64,000 nt of DNA from Petaurus breviceps papuanus (lineage: Eukaryota > Chordata > Mammalia > Diprotodontia > Petauridae): NCBI GenBank assembly GCA_028583685.1, contig JAMXIF010001183.1, positions 17,205,655-17,269,654 on the forward strand. Reading direction: 5' to 3'. Position 1 is the first letter of the stretch. Each line of letters starts with the position of its first letter. Below are positions 1 through 12,000 of the stretch, one piece after another. A program made the translations under genes and the position numbers. The notes under the pieces are model-generated. The model searched no databases, was not told where the DNA came from, and saw only the letters and a program-made list of their open reading frames with translations.

Positions 1-480
1 CAAAGAATGCTCACTTCCTTCCATTCCCATTATCATTGGATCTCTTCTGCCCTTCGTGGCCAAACTCCTTAAGAAGGCATTCTATAATAAGAGGCCTCTA
101 CTTTCTCTCCTCTCACTTCTTGGCTTCCAAACTCATCATTCCACCAAAACTGCTCTTCAAAGTTACCAATGAACATTTTCATTTTTTACAAGATTTTAGT
201 GATGACGTTTCTTATATATGTTATTCCCAACCACACCCTTCCAGAGATCTATCCCTTATAACAAACAGGATTTCTTAGGGAGGGGGGAAAACTGGCATAA
301 CATTTAAAAACCCCGAAACATTCCAATCAATGTGAAACACCTGTGGACCTCCCACCTCCAAAAAGGGATGGGTTTGCAGTATCCTCTCATAAGAAGTCAG
401 CTTGATCTTCCTCTTTTTTTACTTTTGTCATTGTTTCCATTTACATTGTTACAGTCATTGTGTAGGGGGTTTTCTTGATG
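1..480. other. Intergenic sequence, nothing recognised
   Basis: No exon, RNA gene or clear repeat could be recognised. The short open frames here lack protein-like composition or any family resemblance. Confidence 0.5.
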
Positions 481-520
481 TGTGTGAGTGAACACAAGCA
501 TGGAAAGAGCTACGTGAACT

Positions 521-920
521 AATGCTGAGTGAAGTAAGCACAGTATACTTCCCATTACATTCATGTACCAATTTGTTCAGCCATTCCCCGATTGGTGGAC
601 ATCTGCTTGCTTTCCAATTCTTCACTATCATAAAAAGGTCTGTTACAAGCATTTTGGCATATGCGGTAGGGAATTTTTTCTTTTTCCACCTTTTGGAGGG
701 CCATGGGGGTTAAGTAACTTGCCCAAGGTTACATAGCTAGTTTTTTTGCGTGTGGGTGTTAAGTGTCTAAGGCTGGAACCCAACTTGGGTCCTCCTGACT
801 CCAGGGCTGGTACTTTACTCACTGCGCCACCTAGCTGCCCCTAGGGATTTTTTTCTTAAAGCATTCTTGGGGTATAAGCCAAGTAATGGGGTCAGTGGTT
901 CAAAGGTTATGCCTTAACCT
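521..920 (-). mobile_element. L1 3' end fragment (antisense), split by a SINE
   Basis: Read on the minus strand this matches the end of marsupial L1 ORF2. On the plus strand it shows the usual antisense phrases for the 'attccattacattcat', 'ttgttcagccattcccc' and 'tttccaattctt' blocks, which recur in other L1 copies of the window. A SINE at 681-841 interrupts it. Confidence 0.75.
681..841 (-). mobile_element. tRNA-derived SINE (WALLSI/Mar1-like)
   Basis: Antisense SINE. The T-rich tail comes first, then 'gggttaagtaacttgccc', then the complement of the GTTCAAATCC-type box B, ending at the 'cacctagctgcc' head. A 14-bp direct repeat 'tagggaattttttc' / 'tagggatttttttc' (667-680 and 842-855) is the target-site duplication inside the older L1. 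Confidence 0.88.
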
Positions 921-949
921 CTCTGCTGACCTTCAATTTCTAATCTCTA

Positions 950-1258
950 CCTTTCAGACATTTCAAACTTGACACCCAGTGGACACCTTAAACTCAAAAT
1001 TTGCAAAACTGAACTCATCCTTCCCTAAAACCCTCCTCTACTCCTAAATTCCCTGTTACTGTTGAGGGTAACATCATCCTCCCAGACCCCCAAGTTCACA
1101 ACCTAGGCATCATCCTCAACTCCCCAGTTCTCTCTCACCCACCATATCCAATCTGTCACCTGGGTCTTCTAATTTCACCTTTGCAGAATCTCTCCTATAT
1201 GCCTCCTCTCTTTTGATACTGTCACCACTCTGGTGCAAGCTCTCATCAATTTAGTCTT
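950..1258 (+). mobile_element. L2 LINE 3' region fragment
   Basis: Sense L2. It holds the phrases 'aaaactgaactcatcctt', 'cataggcatcatcctcaac'-type text and 'ccatatccaatctgtcacc' seen in the better L2 copies at 16.4 and 44 kb. These correspond to the end of the reverse transcriptase region. Confidence 0.75.
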
Positions 1259-1271
1259 AAAGTGGGTTGTC

Positions 1272-1362
1272 TGAGACAGGTTAAATGACTTGTCCAGTCA
1301 GATAACCTGTTTGTCAGAAACAACTTGAACTCAGGTCTGACTCCCAAGACTAGCTCCTCTAG
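1272..1362 (-). mobile_element. MIR-type SINE fragment
   Basis: Antisense MIR core: 'ggttaaatgacttgtcc' followed by 'cttgaactcaggtctgac'. It is short and diverged. Confidence 0.55.
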
Positions 1363-1563
1363 AAAAAAAAAACATTTTTTAAGGGAAAATCAAAAGAATA
1401 TATTACTTTATTTTAAAAATCCTTCACCGGTGACTGGAAAGCTAACTGGCAGTTCAATGGAAAAAATTAAAACCCTGTCTAAAAGCCATCCTCCACACTC
1501 ACCCCCCAAAAAGTGCTCAGAGGATACCAAAAGAACTTCAAACTAATAACCACATGGAAGTAA

Positions 1564-2240
1564 TGAGGGGGTGATAGGTGTTTCAGGGGCTCCAGTAACC
1601 AGAGTGCCTGCTGGGCAGTCTGGAAGGAATTCACAAGGCCCAAGCAATCTTTTAAGTCAGGATCGTAAAAGTTTATTGTTATGCTATATAGCGGGCAGGA
1701 GGTCTTAGGGAACCTGCAAACTTAAATATTTAAGTCATAGGTATGGTTTATAGAGTTACAATAGTAAATCAGATGTCGATGATGCTAACTAGGTGAGTAA
1801 GAGTGGGATTAGGGAGGAGTTAAGGAGTGGTTAGTACTTAAAGGAACATGCACTTTTAATATCAACTGCAAAGGCATATTGCCCATAATTCACTGGAAAA
1901 TAGCCCAAGGGGGGGCTACCTGAAGGTGTGGTTTTAGTCTTGAAACGTCACTAAATCAGCTAGTGGTCAAGGCTGACTGAGAAGTGCCAAGTTTACCACC
2001 CATCAGTGTCATGTTTGACAGGATGGATGTTGGGAACGGGGATTCAGGATGTGTATAATTGTCTGAGGAGTTAACTTACAGATAGTGCATTGAAGGATTC
2101 ATAGGTGCAGCTGGCCATTATACTAGGGGGACATAAACAGTTCATGAATTGTTGCTAGGCAGAGTGCTGGCAGGGGGGAATGTGATTTTGCAAACTGGTG
2201 TACTGACATTACAAACATAGACACCCCAAGCACCCCATCA
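1564..2240 (-). mobile_element. Candidate solo LTR (endogenous retrovirus fossil)
   Basis: About 677 bp bounded by inverted termini TGAGGGGGTG and CACCCCATCA, that is TG...CA ends, with imperfect 4-bp flanks (gtaa / ttaa). The minus strand carries an AATAAA at about 1673-1678, so transcription would run right to left. It sits in what looks like an old L1. No internal genes are present, consistent with a solo LTR. The family is not named from sequence alone. Confidence 0.55.
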
Positions 2241-3062
2241 TTAATGTGTTCCAAATTACTGAGAAATGTAAATCAAAACAGCCTTAGGGTTTCACCTCAC
2301 ACCCAGCAAATTAGCAGAAATGATAAAAGGAAGCTAGCATTTGGGTTGTGGAAACATGATAGGCATACTAATTCATTACTGGTGAAGCTGTGAATTTGCT
2401 AAGACCATTTTGGAAAGCAATATGGTGTTAAATAACATGGTTATAACCCTCTGACCCAGAGATTCCAATGCTAGGCAAAATACCCCAAGGGAGGGGTCAC
2501 TGATGAAGATTTTTGTTTAAAACCCAAAATATTTATAAGCAGCACTTTTTTCAGTACCAAAGAATTGTAAACAATGTAGAAGCCCATCAAATGAAGAATA
2601 ACCAATCCATGTGGCACATGAATGTAATATTACTGTCCTCTAAGAAATGATGACTATGGCATAGATTTACATGAGCTGATGCAAAGCAGAGCCAAGAAAA
2701 AAGACAAAGTAATTTTGACAATATAAATGGAAAGAACTACAAAATAATAAAAGATGTTACAAAATAAGCTTGGCTCCAAAGAAATATGCTTCACCATCTT
2801 TGCAGGGTGAGGGAGGGTTCCATGGATTTAGAACACTGCATAATATCAGATTTTCAGTATGTCTTTTTCTTTCAAAAAAATTTTTTATATGGAATGGTTC
2901 AGAGGTGGGAGGGAGGGGAAAGGAATACAGGAGAAATTTTAGCCTATATAAAAAGTTTTTTAAAATGGTAATCCAGTATAATTTATAATGGTTAAAAGTC
3001 TTATAAACTATAGCTTTGACACTTTTGTGGTTACTATCTAGAATTTCTATTTTGATAAAAGC
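2241..3062 (+). mobile_element. L1 3' end, old
   Basis: Sense L1 ORF2 end and 3'UTR. Recognisable blocks are 'gagaaatgtaaatcaaaaca', 'accattttggaaagcaat', 'cccatcaaatgaagaata' and 'atgagctgatgcaaagcaga'. It is heavily diverged, and a SINE abuts its right side. Confidence 0.7.
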
Positions 3063-3228
3063 TTTTTTTTTTTTTTTTAAGCAATCGGGGTTAAGTAACT
3101 TGCTCAAGGTTACAAGGCCAATTATTTCTGGGTGTGGTGCTGAGTGTCAGAGCCCAGGATTCAATCTCCAGGTCATCCCAACACTGGAGCCAGTGCTCTT
3201 ACTCACTGTACTACCTGGCCACCCCAAA
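3063..3228 (-). mobile_element. tRNA-derived SINE, 'gagtaagagcactggctcc' subfamily
   Basis: Antisense copy. A poly-T at 3063-3079 leads into 'aagcaatcggggttaagtaac' and ends with 'ctacctggccacccc'. It belongs to the second SINE lineage of this window, whose head reads ggcggccaggtggctcag. Confidence 0.85.
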
Positions 3229-3762
3229 AGCGCTTCTTTTAAAGACAAAATTTGAATATTTTCCACAAATATCCGGATTAGTCACCAAGGATAACCCTAA
3301 AATTGATACGACTCAGTTTCTTTATCCCTGCGACCCTGGGTTCTTAAAGACCAGATCTGGTGACCTTTCCTAGAAAAACAAATGAAACATGCTTCCCTAT
3401 TCTCAGATGAGGATGATGATGATGCAGAATGTTACACACACTATTATACTTGTTTGCTTTTTAATATTTGTCATAAGGGAGGGTTCACATGAGGGTTAGA
3501 GGGAATTGGCCAAGTAGATGGTTAAAGAATAAAAGCATCAGTAACTTTTTTAAAAGGTGGGGAGAGACAACTACAAAAGGAATCAAGTTCTGGTGAAGTC
3601 CCATAACCCACAATAGAACTATTTAGAGTACAGGTTTGGCAAGGCTAATATACCAGACCAATATAAGTGCAGAAGGGGGCTCACCACCAGTTAACCAGTA
3701 AGTGATTTTGGCCACAGCAAATTATGAATAACTTTAAAAGTATGTAAAGAGTTCCAGATCCA

Positions 3763-3887
3763 GGGCGGCCAGGTGGCTCAGCACTGGCTCCAATGTCAGG
3801 ATGACCTGGAGATTGAATCCCGGGCTCAGACACTCAGCACCATACCCAGAAATAACTGGCTGTGTAACCTTGAGCAAGTTACTTAAA
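3763..3887 (+). mobile_element. tRNA-derived SINE (shortened)
   Basis: Sense SINE starting 'ggcggccaggtggctcag' and ending 'gagcaagttacttaa'. The direct repeats 'agttccagatcc' and 'agttccagatct' on either side are the target-site duplication. A short block after the head is missing compared with the copies at 27.8 and 59.2 kb. Confidence 0.85.
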
Positions 3888-4082
3888 AGTTCCAGATCTG
3901 CTACAGTGGAGAATGTACCCCCAATCTTTAAAATATTGAAGTACCATAATCCTAACTCTTGGATATACTGATGCCCTAGGAATGGAGGTCAAGACAGATT
4001 GCACTGGGAAACTCCACAGAGCTTCCAAGATCTCAAAAATCTCAGCTAGTGCAAAAGCTCATTTCTTTCAAACAATATTCTA

Positions 4083-4265
4083 GGGATGCTAGGCTGTTAT
4101 TGTCCAGTTGTATCCTACTCTTTGTTACCCCATGGACCTGGAATGGTTTGCCAATTTCTTCTCCGGTGGATTAAAGCAAACAAAGGCTGTCTAAATCCAA
4201 ATTTGAACCCCAGTCTTCCTGACTGCCCAACTACTGCTCTATCCACTAAGCACTCTAGCTGCCCG
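4083..4265 (-). mobile_element. MON1/MAR1-like SINE
   Basis: Antisense. The phrases 'ttatcctactctttgttaccc', 'ggtttgccaatttcttctcc' and 'tgaaccccagtcttcctgac' follow the order of the marsupial/monotreme MON1-type MIR relative. A cleaner copy is at 19.4 kb. Confidence 0.7.
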
Positions 4266-5150
4266 GTGATGCTGTATGACTTGCTAATTATGGAGCACCA
4301 TACTATTGGAAGAATTAAAATTACAAGTAATGCAGAGGGCAATAGAAGCATGGTAGACAAAGTCATAGAGCAAGTTTACCAATGACACTATCTGCCCAAA
4401 TAGAGTGAGACACATCAAAATATGTCATCTGATCATTTGATCAGAAAAGGAAGTAAACTGTTCACACATCTGGATATTCATCTTGATAGCAAAAGCCTCC
4501 TTTTATTATTCAGCCTAAACGTAAATGTGCTGCTGTTTTTTGTCTCCAGCAACACAGAGCTCCTCTGGAACTTTTATGAGAAACGAGATTAAAATCAACC
4601 AGGATAAGGTGTAAGGGAGTAGATAGAGGGTATGATCCATATCAGAGTTAAAATTCAAACTGATAAAATAGCTAATTCAAAATTACCCCAAAAAAAGTAT
4701 TCTTGTGAACAGTGAAGTAAAGTAGCAAGATAAAGCTGAAACTATCACCAGTATGCAAAATTTTGGGCCCTAATCTGCAGGTCAATAATTTGTTACTCGA
4801 GGGAAAAGAAATCCAGACTTAGAAATATTTTAATTTTCTACGATGGCCCCGACCATAGGATTAGACCCTTAAAGGTTCCACAGTTCAATTCATTTTACAG
4901 AGGAGATAAATGAGGCCTGAGAGGTTAAGCAATTTGCTCAGTCACTCAGGGACCTCACCCAGTGATAGAGCCAGGGTTTTAACCCAAGTCCCTCTGACTC
5001 CAAATCCAGCATTTGTCCCCTATACAATGCTCACCACTGAGGCTGGAAGGGGAAAAATGTTAAGTTACAATGTTTTAAAATTTATATGATTTATAACCCT
5101 GCTACTTTCAGAGACAGTCTGAAATAACATATACAAATTAACACAAAAGA
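4266..5150. other. Intergenic, with one MIR/L3-like fragment
   Basis: Mostly unrecognised sequence. About 4850-5030 reads like an antisense MIR or L3 tail: 'gaggagataaatgaggcctg', 'gaggttaagcaatttgctc', then 'ccctctgactccaaatcc'. Confidence 0.45.
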
Positions 5151-5158
5151 CAGGAAAT

Positions 5159-5164
5159 TTTTAT
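5159..5164 (-). terminator. Candidate PDCD2 poly(A) signal AATAAA
   Basis: TTTATT on the plus strand gives AATAAA on the PDCD2 strand about 760 bases below its stop codon. It is the first such hexamer I see downstream of the stop, and a GT-rich stretch follows it. No transcript evidence is available. Confidence 0.4.
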
Positions 5165-5927
5165 TTTTTTACACAATTAAAAGGAGCAAATGTGCTCCTT
5201 TACTCCAGAGGAACTTAACTCTGAATTTCCTGGCAGTTAAAGCAAAAAGGACTGGTTTAGGGAGGTGTTTGTGTCTGAGAGGTACATAGAACAGAAGAAC
5301 ACAGGACATAGGACAAAAGGGAAGAGACAGAAAAAAAGATGACTGAAGGCAAAGGGGAAACTAAAACAAAACATCCAACCTTAGACTTAAGGAATGAAGT
5401 GATTAGCAGCCTCGTATGAAAAAGGAAGCTCAATTATTCCTGTCACCCCCCACCTGAAACTGGCTGCTCTGCTGCTAACAGCTGAGGAGTTCTAGTCATT
5501 AAAAAGATAAAGGTATGGCTCTGTATTAGAGGTCAGCATACTGAGTGTATAAAAAATAATACCACAAGGGCATCAGGCAAAAGATTCTGTTAATTATGAA
5601 ACCAAGAAACCACCATCAATAAATTGACACTTGATTATGTGATTATGAGCTAAGCCTAAGTTCTCTAATGTCCAGCTTTGCACTTTACCATAATAAAATC
5701 CTTCCTCCCATGGTTTAGCAGGCACATCAGCATGTGCATTAAACTAAAATGGCCATCACGGTCAGCCTGCCAGCAGACACTAGGACTGTTGTGATGAGTT
5801 TTATCTAGATTAATATAACATTAACTTTTCTCATGGCACCAGTACATTCAAGGCTTAAAGATCGTTTAGTTATTCTAAAATGTGGAGAGTACAAAATAAC
5901 CAGACTAGAGATTTGTGTTTCATGATT

Positions 5928-6086
5928 TTAAGTTGTGTCTGTAAAGTCTTGTTTCCAAATGAACTCCTCTGTATACTTGGTGCCCAAGTTGCAGCTCTCT
6001 GAACAAGTAAATACAGCCAGAGTCCCCCAATCAACACTTCTGCCCAGTCTGTCAGCCTTCAGGTAATTTAGAAGCTGTGGCATAAC
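5928..6086 (-). CDS. PDCD2: PDCD2 coding exon 6 (last)
   Basis: It starts [15 protein letters not shown] and ends FTDTT before TAA at 5930-5928. The acceptor is TTTTTTCAG. It includes the final Cys-containing motif [11 protein letters not shown] of the PDCD2_C domain. Phase 0 entry. Confidence 0.95.
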   Translation of the reverse strand, partial: VMPQLLNYLKADRLGRSVDWGTLAVFTCSESCNLGTKYTEEFIWKQDFTDTT

Positions 6087-9000
6087 CTGAAAAAAGACAA
6101 CATGGAATTGGAGAGCAGCACACCCCGTTCTTGTTCAGATTGGCTAATTATGACAAGTTTGGTTTTTATACTTTTACCTTAAATTATTAAATTCTTTAAG
6201 AAAGATCATAGTTACTACATAACTGACATTTTCAGCAAATTCCCTGGTCCCCTCTAGGGCTCCAGCTCAATGTGACCCTTCAGTTTAACATATGCCTGTT
6301 TGTTGGGAAGGAGCAGCCGGGTACATAAGTACCGTGTTTCCCCGATAATAAGACTTATCCCGAAAATAAGCCCTCCCCTTACTGTGTAAGATTCCTCTAA
6401 AATAAGCCCTCCCCCGAAAATAAGCCCTGTAGTGAAGGTGATCCTCTGCGCTACATTACGGTACCCTCTGTATGCACCGCCCCCCCACCCCCCCGTGAAA
6501 CACATGCCGCGCTCCAAGTTGCATCCAATCAGAGCTACAGCAGCGAGCACATCATCCTGTTCTTCCCCAGTGATTTGCTTATTGAATAAAGGTATATTTT
6601 TTGTTCACATTTACCTGTTTATTAAAATTGCTGTCAATATTCATTAAAATAAGCCCTCCCCTGAAAATAAGCCCTCTGGTGTTTTTCTGTCCAAAAAATT
6701 TAATAAGACAGTGTCTTATTATCGGGGAAACACGGGTAGGTACAAGTCTCATTTCATAATCTACAGGTCCTGGAGGGATCATCTGTCCTGGTGGTTTTTT
6801 ATTACAATAGCTGTAAAAGTTATAGTTACTAAATATGTTAGAAATAATGTTACCCCAATTTATAATACGTCAAGGGACACAAACAGGCAGTTCTCTAAAG
6901 AAGAAATCCAAGCTACCAATGGACATATGAAAAAATGCTCCAAATTGAGAGAAAGGCAAATTAAAACAGCTCCTGAAATTCCAAGTCACATCCATTAGAC
7001 TGGCAAAGCTGACAAAAAAGGACAATGACAAATGTTGGAAGGGCTAGAGAAAAACAGGTAAATTAATGCACTGTTTGTGAAGCTATGCATTAGCCCAGTA
7101 ATTCTGTAAAATAATTTGGAATTATAACCTAAAAATTACTGAATCATGCATACTCTTTCATCCACTGATAGTACTATTAGGACTAAAACCCAAAGAGATC
7201 AAAGAAAGAGGAAAAAAACCCATATATACAAAAATATTTATAGGGGCTTTTTGTGAAAGCCAAGAACTGGAAACTTAAGGAGATACCCATCATTTGGGGA
7301 ACAGTTAAACAAATAATAATATATAAATGTAAGAAATTAAAGGTAAAAACCAGAGAAACTCGTGAAGACATATGTGAACTGATTAAGAGTCAAGTAAGCA
7401 GAACCTAAGAACTATTTATACAATAACAATAAGAGTAAAGAAAAACTACTTTGAAAGACTTAGGAACTCTAAACAATACAATTATCAACTACAATTCCAG
7501 AGGACTCATGAGGAAACATGCCACCAACTTTCTGACTCAGGATACAGGAGACATTTTTGGACATGGCCAATGCAAAAATCAAGTTTTGTTTGAATATTTG
7601 TTACAAAGGTTTTGAACGTTACATCTGCCCTCCTTTGAGGAGAATGGAAGAATGAAAAAAAATAAATTTGTCAAGTATTTTAATTTAAAAATTGTTTTCA
7701 AATTTAAAATATTCTAATGTTAAGAAAGAGTACTGTTAATAACAATGTATACAGAAACTATAACCTATTGATTTATTGTGAGAAAAGTGTAAAAAGGCAG
7801 AACTATGGCAATATAGTTTTACTTGAAATTGTGTTCTGTAATAGATTACATACTGGTTAATCGAAAAATCACTGTAATTCCAAAATAACCCACTAGGAGA
7901 CACACTTCAACTTGATAAGATATAATTCAAGTGCTTTAAAAGAAATCAGTCTCAAGTTGATTTATGGAAAAAGTAAAATTCCTACCTCTAAAACCCTCTT
8001 ATAAAATATAATGTGAATAGCCCCTATTCACCACCGAAAAATGAAACTATGTTTTCAGGGCATTTCTACTAAAAGCATGTAGAATTCAGTGGTATCTGTC
8101 CATATGATATAAAAATATCTAGATTTTTTAAAGACCTAGTTCTTTCCCAATTCCCTCTACTCAGTGAAAAAAGAAACAAAGCAAAATCCTTTTAACAACT
8201 ATGAACAGTAGAACTAAACTTATTTCTACACTGGCCATATCTAAAAAAAAAAAGTTTTGTTTTGTACCTTGAGGCAAGAAGTGTATCATGCTTCCTCATG
8301 GGTCCTTTGGAATCCTGGTTGGTCACGATGCTGCTTAGAATTCTTAAGTCTATCAAAGATGTGTCTTTATAATACTAGTGTTACCATATAAGCTAGTGTC
8401 TTACTTATGTTCACTTCATTCTGTATCACCTCACATAAGTCTTTCCAGGGTTCTAAAATCTTCCTTTCCATCGTTTCTTCCAGCACAGCGGTATTTCATT
8501 ACATTCACAGACTATAACTGGTTCTTAGTTCCAGTTCTTTGCTATCACCAAAAAGAACTATTATAAAATATTTTTGTATATGTGGGTCCTTTTGCTTGAA
8601 AAGGGACCCTGTTTATAGCTAACTACTACAGAGCAAATTTTTACTCCTTATAGTCATAGATCCATGTTCATCATTGTACTTCCCTTGATGCAGATCACTT
8701 TTCCCCAATGTTCTTTCACCCCATGTGATTCAATGTATGATTTTTCACAAATGTTCCATAGAGGATCCATTCCTTTTATGTGTCAAGGACAGATACATAG
8801 ATTTAAGAAATTAGTAATTCAGAAAATAGACTACTAATTTTTAACCATGATCATTTCTTATTTCACAACTCATACCTGGAATTCAAATATCCTCCTGGAA
8901 CCACATAGACAATCTGGAATATCTTGTTCTTGTGGAATATTTTCACCAGATATCCAAATAGGATCAATTCCTCTGCCATATCTAAGAATCTAAAAGCAAA

Positions 9001-12000
9001 CAGGAAAGTTCTTAACTAACAAATCTTACAAAAAGAGTTATGAGGAAAAGATTTTTCATCCATAATGTGGTTTTTCAGATCTCTTTGGGAAGTTTACAGA
9101 GGTTTGGGAAGTTCCCTTAAATATGGCAGAAATATTTATCTGAAATAGTGTGATATATAACATAACATATATAACATTTCCCAGAAAATACCCATGTTAC
9201 GCAGTAGTAATGCTTTCTCAAAACATACACTTGTGATACTAAAACTGTTAAATCAACTCAGTTCATCAGTAATGAAGGCATTATGACTCAAAAAAAGATC
9301 TCCAAACTATTCCATGCTGATTCCATCTATCACAATCCTTACATTCCACTTAGTGCAGCTTGCAGCAAAGTGTCCAGTCTAAATCTAGCCTAAGGTCCAG
9401 CAGAATACCGTGCAGCACTCTGGTCTTTAGCATCCTACACTTAAGATATATGTTTAAGGTTGGCCAGAAGAATTAAGAAACAAAATTAGAAAAACTGAAC
9501 AAATGGCAGAAGAAATACTCTATGGATCAAGGTAAAATTTATTAATGAATCTACTCTACCAAGTATTAGTTTTGCTCTAACAGGATGTTGTGAAAATTAA
9601 TACACAGCTAGAAACCACACACTTCACTCACAGGATGCAAACATCAAAGATGATTGTATCAAACCTTTCATATGAAGTAATGCTCTGAACTTCCTCCCAC
9701 ATATATCCTTGCTCATTTCTGAGATTGTTGCTCAGGTTTCATTATATTTTAGGGATGGGATTTACACAAAATGAGTTTTTTTCAGGTAGCTGGCATGTTT
9801 AAGATGAAGAAAAGTGAGGTAAACTGCAGAGTAGAGTTCCACGAATAACAAAGCAAAAAGGAGAGTAAATTATCTTCTCCTGTCCAAAAAAGCAAACTAC
9901 ATGGAACCCATCATACAATAATGCAAAGACATCATAAAAAGAAAAAAATTTCTATAAAGGTACAATAACCACATTATCAGAGCACTGTTTTTACAGGCTG
10001 CCCTGATCAAAGCACAGTCCTTTGTAAAAAGTATTTGTTGTGATGGATTTTACCCTCTATGATAATTACTCAAAAACATTTTTCTAAGATAAAAGAGAAC
10101 AATCATGCTTTGTCTACTTTACCTGGTCTGGCTCAAGGGCTATTTGAGTTTTAAATTTCTGGAAGATTTTATCTTCCCTAGATTCATGCTTTGCTATGGA
10201 ATCCAATTCTGCCTCAAGTGCTTCTTCTGAAAGAAACAAACAAATGCTATAAACAAATTGTAATGGAAACAGATATGCAACAGTAACAATAACCCACTTA
10301 TTTAGCACTTTGTAGTTCACAGAGAGCTTTCTTAACAACTATGACAATTATTAACGATATTATCACCATTATACAGATTAGGGCCTTGAGGATGAAAGAT
10401 GCTAATGACTTATTAGGGGGTCCTTCCTACTATATATACCACACCATGGATAAGTCCACTCAGAAGAGCTTTCATGCACATCTTTTTTTTATGGTGTTAT
10501 CAGGTAGTGCAGGCCCTGGAGTCAGGAAAATCCGAGTTCAAATCAGACAATAACTGTGTGACCCTCGGCAAGTCACTTAACATCTGTCTGCCTCAGTCTC
10601 TTCATCTGCAAAATGAAGACTATAATAATACCTACCTTCCAGGGTTGTTGTGAGGATCAAATGTGATCTCTGTAAAGCTTTTAAGAGTGCCAGACACATA
10701 GTGAGCACTTAATAAATGTTTCCTTCCTTCCATCATAAATGCTTTTTCATTCAATCATTGATTCAAATATTCCTACCTCTCCTCTACCCAGCAAGCCATC
10801 CCTAGTAAACAAAGAATAAAAAAGAGAAAGACTCTGCAAAATGAACCAATATATCAGCTGAGTCTAATAGGATATATAGTGTTCTATACCCATAATCTCC
10901 CACCTCTGCAAAGAAGGTAGAGAGGTGTCATGCATATATTTTCCTTTAAGTATGTTAAAAATTAAAGGCCAGCTATTTTTGCTGCCTTCCTCAGGATCTG
11001 AATCATATCCATGCTTCGAATTCTATCCTCCATTAAGCCATTTCCTTCTCTGTATGGTAATGGCTAGGTTGTAAATAGAGTATCAGTTAATTGCTCTGTT
11101 TCTTTGTGTTATGTATTAGACAGTATCTAGCCTCAAAGAGTTTACAGTCTCATGTGAGAAATTATAATACTATTTAACATTTACATAGCACTTTGCGTTT
11201 ACAAAGCACCGTGCAGACCTTACCTCATTTGAGACCCTATAGGGTACTGGCTATTAGCATCTCCATTTTACAAAGGAGGAAACAAGAGAGAAGTAAAGTG
11301 GTTTCCCCAGACAAAATGATCATAAGAGAAGATCGTAACAGAGTCTATACCTTACAAAGGAGATAGCCTTCTCTCTTGGCAGGGGGGCGGGGGGGGGGAG
11401 AAGGTGATCAGAGAAAAATGAATGGAGGTAACGTGAGCTGGGACTTGTGAGACAGATAAATGATGACAAGCAGAAAAAGCAACATGGAGTCTAATCGGCA
11501 CTTCAGGTAGAGGTGATGGCACAAGGAGAAGCTCAGAAGAAGGCACGACCAAGGTAAGTTCAGGAAAACCAAGAAGACAAGCCAGCTAAAGCATAAGGTT
11601 CACACAAGGGAGTAGTGATAAAGTATATAACAGAAGCTGAAACCAGTTTATGAGAAGATTTGAACGACAAAGCAAAGAAGTCAAGACCATCTGGCAGGCA
11701 ATGGGATACTACTAGAGGTTTTCAGGCTAAGAGGACAAGAAGATTAGAGCTGCCTTTAATAATAATGACAGTCTCATGTGATCCTCACAACAACTTTACA
11801 AGGCAGGTGCTGTTTTATCATCATTTTACAAATGAGGAAACACACAGAAATTAAGTGACTTGCCCAGGGTCACATAGCTCAGAAATGTCTGAGACTGGAT
11901 CAGAACTCAGGTTTTCCTGACTCCTACTCTATCCACTGAACCACCTAGGTGGCTTCAAGGTGTCAAAGGAATTGGAAAAGGAAAAAGATCTAGCAAGCTA

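Noticed and set aside
683-843. tRNA genes suggested by box A/B-like motifs
   Set aside because: All such motifs lie in tRNA-derived SINEs with degenerate structure, A-rich tails and target duplications.
1-5900. TBP downstream of PDCD2, as in human
   Set aside because: No sequence resembling the TBP C-terminal exon was seen on the plus strand; the area is repeats and unrecognised DNA.
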